Below, one piece after another: positions 44,031-48,315 of a DNA stretch of 48,315 nt. The translations under genes were made by a program, and so were the position numbers. Under the pieces are notes generated by a model. That model did no database searches and was not told the DNA's origin. It saw only the letters and a list, made by a program, of their open reading frames with translations. Numbering within the stretch: position 1 is the stretch's first letter; each line of letters opens with the position of its first letter. This DNA is from Promethearchaeota archaeon Loki_b31 (GTDB taxonomy: Archaea; Asgardarchaeota; Lokiarchaeia; Sigyniarchaeales; SOKP01), in contig NJBI01000024.1 in NCBI GenBank assembly GCA_005222975.1, positions 1-48,315 of the forward strand. Reading direction: 5' to 3'.

Positions 44031-44798
44031 TTATTTTTTTTCTAAGAACGCCTTTAATTTTTCTTTAGGTTCTCCAGAAGTAAAAAGCTCGTGAAAAGCT
44101 TCTCCTTCCATTTGAAACCCCAGTTCATTATTATATATTCCCTTTTGAATCAATCGCTTACAAAGTGCAATTGCTCTACCTGAATTTTGTACCATCATTC
44201 TTGCCATTTCTTTGACTCGATTCTCAAGCTCCATCAACGGGACAACATCATTAACCAAACCCATTTTCAAAGCTTCTTGGGCGTCGATGATCCTTGAAGT
44301 GTATATAATATCTCTTGCTTTTAAAGGCCCTACTAAACGAATTAATCTTTGAGTTGCTCCTGCAGCAGGCGTCATACCCCATTTTGTCTCAACTTGCCCA
44401 AATCTTGCGTTATCGGCAGCAATGATAATATCTGCACACAGCATAAGTTCAAATCCCGCCGTAAGATTCAAACCTTTTATAGCCATTATAACGGGGATTG
44501 AAATGCTTTCAAACTTACCAAAAATTTTCTGTAACTTCCTTGTCATATCTTTTGCTTTAGATTCGTCCAGATTTACGAGCCATTTGATATCAAGCCCTAC
44601 GGTAAAAATATCGTCCATAGAAGTAGTGCAAACTAATACGCGAATTATGTTTAAATTTTGCTTTATTTCTTCTTCTAATATTTGGTCCAATTCATTAACG
44701 ACCTTAATATCAAATGCGTTTTTTTTATCCGGGTTATTAAGATAGAGCCAAAAGATGCCATCTTCGATTTTAGTCAGCCAGAATTTATAGTCTGCCAT
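44031..44798 (-). CDS. Enoyl-CoA hydratase/isomerase-family protein
   Basis: This 255-aa crotonase-fold protein has TVGLDIKWL and LNLTAGFELMLCAD for the oxyanion hole. The first catalytic glutamate is kept in ARFGQVETKWGMTPAAG; the second position is aspartate (KARDIIYTSR). This may allow hydration with altered efficiency or another crotonase reaction. It is next to the acyl-CoA dehydrogenase and ETF genes, which favours a beta-oxidation role. It differs from the family member at 30535-31326, which lacks both acidic residues. Confidence 0.88.
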   Translation of the reverse strand: MADYKFWLTKIEDGIFWLYLNNPDKKNAFDIKVVNELDQILEEEIKQNLNIIRVLVCTTSMDDIFTVGLDIKWLVNLDESKAKDMTRKLQKIFGKFESISIPVIMAIKGLNLTAGFELMLCADIIIAADNARFGQVETKWGMTPAAGATQRLIRLVGPLKARDIIYTSRIIDAQEALKMGLVNDVVPLMELENRVKEMARMMVQNSGRAIALCKRLIQKGIYNNELGFQMEGEAFHELFTSGEPKEKLKAFLEKK

Positions 44799-44853
44799 GA
44801 TTATTATGATATTTTTTAATTATTATTAAAACTAATTAATCATTAATTAAAGT

Positions 44854-45663
44854 ATGAGTAGTGAACAACAGCATTTTAAAGTTTCTAAACATAAAGAGCA
44901 TTTATATGTAATTAAAGAAAACATCTCTATTGTCCATCCCGTTTATACAAATGATCCTTTGAATATGTACTTGATTTTAGGGTCTCATTCTGCCCTTTTA
45001 GTTGATACAGGGTGTGGTCTTTTTCCCTTAAAACCTTTAGTAGAGAGTTTGATCCAGAACAGAAAATTAATAGTTATAAATACACATACTCATTGGGACC
45101 ATATTTTGGGTAATGAAGAATTTGGAGAGGTTTATGTTCATGAAAATGAAGCAAAAATGATTTCTAAGCATTATAATGTATCTTATTTTAAAGATTCTCC
45201 TAATGATATTGTAAAGATATATGAAGAACAAAATTTTTTAATTCCTCCCGCAAAAGTAATTAAAACTTTAAAAGATGGAGACCTTTTTACCTTAGGTGAA
45301 ATAGATGTAAAAGTTCTGCATTGTCCCGGACATTCTCCGGGATCTATTTGTCTTTTAACATCTAAAGGCGAACTTTTTACTAGTGATGTAGCTTATTATG
45401 GGGATCAATTCCTACCTAGACTAGATAAATTCCCCCAAGTTCTTGATACTCTTTCAAAATTGATAAAGCTATGCAAAAATCAAGGAATTGTTGAGATATA
45501 TCCTTCACATAGACAATATCCTTGTGATAAAACTCTTTTAACAGATCTTTATAATGGTATTGAAAATATAGAAAATCTATGGGATACTAAGAAGGTATTT
45601 GATTTTTTTGAAGCGTGGCAGATTGATGACGATAAATTTAGATACTATATTTCTAGAGAATAA
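44854..45663 (+). CDS. MBL-fold metallohydrolase
   Basis: This 269-aa protein has the metal-binding HxHxDH motif in NTHTHWDHILGN, a second histidine in HCPGHSPGSICLL, an aspartate in FTSDVAYYGD and a final histidine in YPSHRQYP. These bind a di-metal centre that hydrolyses esters, thioesters or phosphodiesters. It is close to glyoxalase-II/lactonase-like members. It is divergent from the enoyl-CoA hydratase gene, so acyl-CoA thioester cleavage is conceivable. Confidence 0.88.
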   Translation: MSSEQQHFKVSKHKEHLYVIKENISIVHPVYTNDPLNMYLILGSHSALLVDTGCGLFPLKPLVESLIQNRKLIVINTHTHWDHILGNEEFGEVYVHENEAKMISKHYNVSYFKDSPNDIVKIYEEQNFLIPPAKVIKTLKDGDLFTLGEIDVKVLHCPGHSPGSICLLTSKGELFTSDVAYYGDQFLPRLDKFPQVLDTLSKLIKLCKNQGIVEIYPSHRQYPCDKTLLTDLYNGIENIENLWDTKKVFDFFEAWQIDDDKFRYYISRE

Positions 45664-45716
45664 AACATTTAAAATGACATAAAGCTAAAAGCTTAACATT
45701 TTCTATAGATTATTTT

Positions 45717-46037
45717 CTAATTTTCTAAATATGATGATATTTTCTCAAACCTAAACTTATAAATTCTAATCCAAGTATTTAGTTCTTCTTGAGTTAATAA
45801 ATGAAATTCAAACGGGTGACTAAGCGGTAATCCGGCATTTTCTTCAATTTCTGCGATTAATTCTGCTCGTTTCAAGTGCTTTTTAGGGACATCTGCAATT
45901 ATCAATATATCTATATCACTCCCAGCAACTAGATCTCCTTTAAGTATACTCCCAAATAAATAAATTTGAGAATCATTTAATATAGTCTTTATACTGCTTT
46001 CAATTTTTTTTAAATATTTTTTGTTATTTTTAATCAT
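45717..46037 (-). CDS. Minimal nucleotidyltransferase (MNT), HEPN partner
   Basis: This protein of about 106 aa has the polymerase-beta motif YLFGSILKGDLVAGSDIDIL: GSxxKG, then DxD. In HEPN-MNT pairs the MNT acts as antitoxin, in known cases by adding AMP to the HEPN protein. ATG 46037 directly follows the HEPN stop; longer starts at 46067 (ATG) and 46076 (TTG) would overlap it. Coupled translation fits a toxin-antitoxin module. Confidence 0.85.
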   Translation of the reverse strand: MIKNNKKYLKKIESSIKTILNDSQIYLFGSILKGDLVAGSDIDILIIADVPKKHLKRAELIAEIEENAGLPLSHPFEFHLLTQEELNTWIRIYKFRFEKISSYLEN

Positions 46038-46038
46038 A

Positions 46039-46431
46039 TCATTCGTTCTTATCATCATCTCTAACATTTTCGACAAGTTCTTTTACCTCTACTGCAATTT
46101 TTAAAGCTTCTTTAGCATCTTCTTTCTCATAAACAAAGCTAAAATATCTAGAGTTTAAATATGCACTTTCGAGAAATATTAAGGCTTTTCTATCGTATTT
46201 GAATACCTTATCTTTAGTCAATTGATACAATAATCCAAATAACTTCCTGATTGAATGTGTTTTGGGAACTTCACCACCTTTTTCTAGAATTATAGCTTTT
46301 ATAAAAAGTTGAACAGATTGCTCTGCCATGAAACAAGTTAAATCCCAATCTTCTTTCTGAAATCTCTCTTTAGCTCCATCCAAAAAATTTCTAGCTCGTT
46401 TTAGAAAAAGCTCGATTTCTTCCTTATGCAT
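46039..46431 (-). CDS. HEPN-domain protein, toxin-like
   Basis: This 130-aa helical protein opens EEIELFLKRARNFLDGAKER, continues WDLTCFMAEQSVQLFIKAII, and contains SAYLNSRYFSF, all typical of archaeal HEPN proteins paired with MNT. A canonical RxxxxH ribonuclease motif is not evident in this last segment, so toxicity may be low or the active site atypical. A TATA box (CATATATAG on the minus strand near 46459) lies about 28 bases before the ATG, predicting a leaderless transcript. Confidence 0.83.
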   Translation of the reverse strand: MHKEEIELFLKRARNFLDGAKERFQKEDWDLTCFMAEQSVQLFIKAIILEKGGEVPKTHSIRKLFGLLYQLTKDKVFKYDRKALIFLESAYLNSRYFSFVYEKEDAKEALKIAVEVKELVENVRDDDKNE

Positions 46432-46453
46432 ATATAATAATTTTGTTTTTTTA

Positions 46454-46463
46454 ACTATATATG
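46454..46463 (-). promoter_or_regulatory. TATA box of the HEPN-MNT operon
   Basis: Read on the minus strand the element is ACATATATAG. It is centred about 28 bases before the HEPN start codon, the usual spacing for leaderless archaeal genes. Confidence 0.5.
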
Positions 46464-46520
46464 TTTACTTCATATTGAGGTTTATTATTACTAATTTCAA
46501 TGATTAAAAAAAAAGGTGTT

Positions 46521-46823
46521 TTAGTGTCCGTCTTGGACTCCTAAAACGACTAAGTTTTCAAGACATTTTATGCCTCTTATTTCATCAGCTTCTATAAAGA
46601 TAAAATCATTCTTTTTCAGTTTAAATTCTCCTGCCTTGTTTGTAAATATTCCCGAACCATCCAAAACTAGAAAGAAAACAGCGTAAGGTTCTGGGTGGGG
46701 TTCTATTTCCAGTCCTTTTTCTAAACAAATGCGAACTATGTTAAACTTCTTTTTTGATTTAACGATTCTCTTTAAAGCCGGCTTTTCTAATAAAAATTCT
46801 AAATTTTTTAAAAAATCTGCCAT
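46521..46823 (-). CDS. Cupin-domain protein
   Basis: This 100-aa single-domain cupin has the first motif reduced to LEIEPHPEPYAVFFLVLDG, with one clear histidine plus H/E-like residues, and the second motif FKLKKNDFIFIEADEIRGI without a histidine. The metal site is therefore incomplete, and the protein may be a binding or sensing module rather than an enzyme. It begins 2 bases after the stop of the ABC-2 permease, so it belongs to that exporter operon. Confidence 0.75.
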   Translation of the reverse strand: MADFLKNLEFLLEKPALKRIVKSKKKFNIVRICLEKGLEIEPHPEPYAVFFLVLDGSGIFTNKAGEFKLKKNDFIFIEADEIRGIKCLENLVVLGVQDGH

Positions 46824-46825
46824 AA

Positions 46826-47647
46826 TTACAACACCTTTGATGCTTCTATATTTTTTTTCATCATTCTCATTTTTTTCTTTGTTTTTCCCGTTTCTGCCAA
46901 CCTCTTAGGCATGGTTATTTTATGTAACATATAACCTGCAATAAATAATACAACAACCCACATGGTTAACAAGACGATATCAAATTGATACGCAAAGAAA
47001 TTGCTTCCGTCTACGCAAAATCTTAATAAGTCCGTTAGAAAGGTTATTGGTGAAATAAAGGATAAAAATAATAAATAAGGGGGCAAACCATGAAGAGGAA
47101 TAAAAATGCCGCTCACAAATAGTATAGGAAACTTAATAAGATTCATAATAATCATCACATTAGAAGTCATATCTGTAGGATATGCTGCAACTAATACCCC
47201 CAATAGCGATCCTAAGATTGACATTAAACCAATCCCTAAAAACATTAAAAAGATCGTTGCAATTGAATTAAACACAATTGAAAACAATAGGATAAAGATA
47301 ATGGTTATTATTGATGTAATTATTAGCGTGTATAGAGTCGAAGCGATGACTATCCCTAATAAAATTTCGTTTAATGAAATCGGAGAGACTAAAATTCTTT
47401 CTAACGATTTTTCACGAGTTTCAATTGGTAAAACAACGGGACTAATTGCTGTTGCTGTGAAAAAAGAAGTCATAGATACAATTCCAATAAATACGTGATT
47501 TATAGGGATGGCTCTACCAATAGCCCAAGAAAGCGTCATGAAGAAAGGAAATAACAAGCCAAAAATTAAAACTGGACCTCTTTTTATGTAGAGCAAGATG
47601 TTTTTCTTACTTAATATCCAAATTCTATTAAGACTATCGTTTATCAT
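46826..47647 (-). CDS. ABC-2 type transporter permease
   Basis: This 273-aa protein has six hydrophobic segments, beginning ILLYIKRGPVLIFGLLFPFF. Typical ABC-2 features are the region PIETREKSLERILVSPIS (coupling helix) and the FPILFVSGIFIPLHGLP segment in the second half. Its start overlaps the stop of the ATPase gene by 4 bases, a sign of coupled translation. It exports drugs, lipids or polysaccharide; the substrate is not indicated. Confidence 0.88.
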   Translation of the reverse strand: MINDSLNRIWILSKKNILLYIKRGPVLIFGLLFPFFMTLSWAIGRAIPINHVFIGIVSMTSFFTATAISPVVLPIETREKSLERILVSPISLNEILLGIVIASTLYTLIITSIITIIFILLFSIVFNSIATIFLMFLGIGLMSILGSLLGVLVAAYPTDMTSNVMIIMNLIKFPILFVSGIFIPLHGLPPYLLFLSFISPITFLTDLLRFCVDGSNFFAYQFDIVLLTMWVVVLFIAGYMLHKITMPKRLAETGKTKKKMRMMKKNIEASKVL

Positions 47648-48315
47648 TTTTCTAATCCTCGAATAGAAATTGAATCTTCTTTTATTAAATGGATAAACAC
47701 TTCTTCTAACGACGTTTCTTTCACTTTAAAATCAGAAATCTCTAAGTTATTTTCTTTAGAATAATTATATAACTTAGATATATCTTTTAAAACATCGTAG
47801 CTAGATATAGAGTAATATTCGTTTTTTTCCTTAATGCTATCGAATGTACCCATCAAGGAAGTTTTTTGATCGTTAGATAAAATTCCATCAATTTTAAATA
47901 GGATCGTAGAAGTAGATTTAAATCGTTCGCGAATATTATCAGGACTTTCATCAGCAATGATCTTTCCTCTATTCATAATTAAAATTCTATCGCAAATGGT
48001 TTCTGCTTCTTGCATATCGTGAGTAGTAATTAAGATCGTTTTACCTTCCTTTTTCAATTGAAGAATGCGGTTTCTCATTAATTTAACGGAAATTGGATCT
48101 AAACCACTTGTAGGCTCGTCAAGAATTAGAATAGATGGCTCGTGAAGTAACGCTAAACAAAAATTAAGACGCTGTTTTAGCCCTTTTGATAGCGCTTTTG
48201 TTTTAGAATGCATTTTATCGATTAAACCAAATTGTTCTAGTAGTTTTTTTGAGCGTTTTTCAATTTTTTCCTTCGGAAAACAATATATACCACCTGAGAA
48301 CTTAAGGTTTTGCCT
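47644..48315 (-). CDS. ABC-2 type transporter ATP-binding protein (partial, N-terminus outside window)
   Basis: The frame is open to the right edge: the 34 codons before the internal ATG at 48213 encode QNLKFSGGIYCFPKEKI, typical of DrrA/CcmA-type ATPases between the Q-loop and the signature. The signature itself is LSKGLKQRLNFCLALLHEPS, Walker B is ILILDEPTSGLDP, and the H-loop is TTHDM. Walker A lies beyond the window. A C-terminal domain of about 80 residues follows. It drives the adjacent permease. The subtype matches drug or lipid exporters. Confidence 0.92.
   Translation of the reverse strand, partial: RQNLKFSGGIYCFPKEKIEKRSKKLLEQFGLIDKMHSKTKALSKGLKQRLNFCLALLHEPSILILDEPTSGLDPISVKLMRNRILQLKKEGKTILITTHDMQEAETICDRILIMNRGKIIADESPDNIRERFKSTSTILFKIDGILSNDQKTSLMGTFDSIKEKNEYYSISSYDVLKDISKLYNYSKENNLEISDFKVKETSLEEVFIHLIKEDSISIRGLEK

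Noticed and set aside
46521..46823. Cupin as a metal-dependent dioxygenase
   Set aside because: The second motif lacks a histidine and the first has too few, so a complete metal site is not supported.
47106..47498. Plus-strand ORF of 130 codons opposite the ABC-2 permease
   Set aside because: It arises from the skewed codon use of the membrane protein on the other strand.
1..48315. tRNA or rRNA genes
   Set aside because: No T-arm-like GTTCGAATC pattern with a matching acceptor stem and no rRNA-like GC-rich block were seen.

Overview
The window is AT-rich archaeal chromosome. Several genes point to an Asgard archaeon, probably Lokiarchaeia-like: a gelsolin-fold protein fused to SAP-like domains, a UbiA-family enzyme of the ether-lipid synthase type, ADP-forming acyl-CoA synthetase alpha subunits, IorAB, an RPB9/TFS-like zinc ribbon, TATA boxes about 25-30 bases before start codons, and T-run terminators. 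This assignment is inference from gene content; no rRNA or tRNA gene was seen.

Left part (1-11.6 kb): a LolD/MacB-type ABC ATPase cut by the window edge, an RNase III with dsRBD, an SCP2-like protein, an RPB9-like zinc ribbon, tandem glycerophosphodiester phosphodiesterases, an orphan acyl-CoA synthetase alpha subunit and a membrane hexapeptide acyltransferase. Next comes a GNAT - GNAT - E1/ThiF cluster followed by a 7TM protein.

Centre (11.7-18.6 kb): the most unusual region. A minus-strand operon encodes a 95-aa protein and then three tiny peptides of 26, 23 and 25 aa that are too short for ordinary gene calling. Each ORF has a Shine-Dalgarno-like site, and each is followed 8-12 bases later by a run of 9-12 T. 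The peptides share an N-x(1-2)-[AG]-Y core and an aromatic last residue. A palindrome separates this operon from a divergent 986-aa regulator with two winged-helix domains and a TPR array. This could be an archaeal peptide-signalling or modified-peptide locus. Beyond it lie a gelsolin-SAP protein and a frameshifted TnpB element.

Right part (18.8-48.3 kb): an MFS transporter, two alpha/beta hydrolases, a VWA protein paired with a MoxR-like AAA+ ATPase that has altered Walker motifs and no ATG, an AmrS-type radical SAM enzyme and a pair of HdrD/GlcF-like iron-sulfur proteins. A catabolic block follows: UbiA, enoyl-CoA hydratase-fold proteins, an ACT protein, an ADP-forming acyl-CoA synthetase alpha subunit, IorAB, an SDR, a ferredoxin-fused ETF alpha, ETF beta and an acyl-CoA dehydrogenase. 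Together these fit oxidation of amino-acid-derived 2-oxoacids and acyl-CoA, with electrons passed to ferredoxin, ETF and HdrD-like proteins. The window ends with an MBL hydrolase, a HEPN-MNT pair, a cupin and an ABC-2 exporter cut by the right edge.
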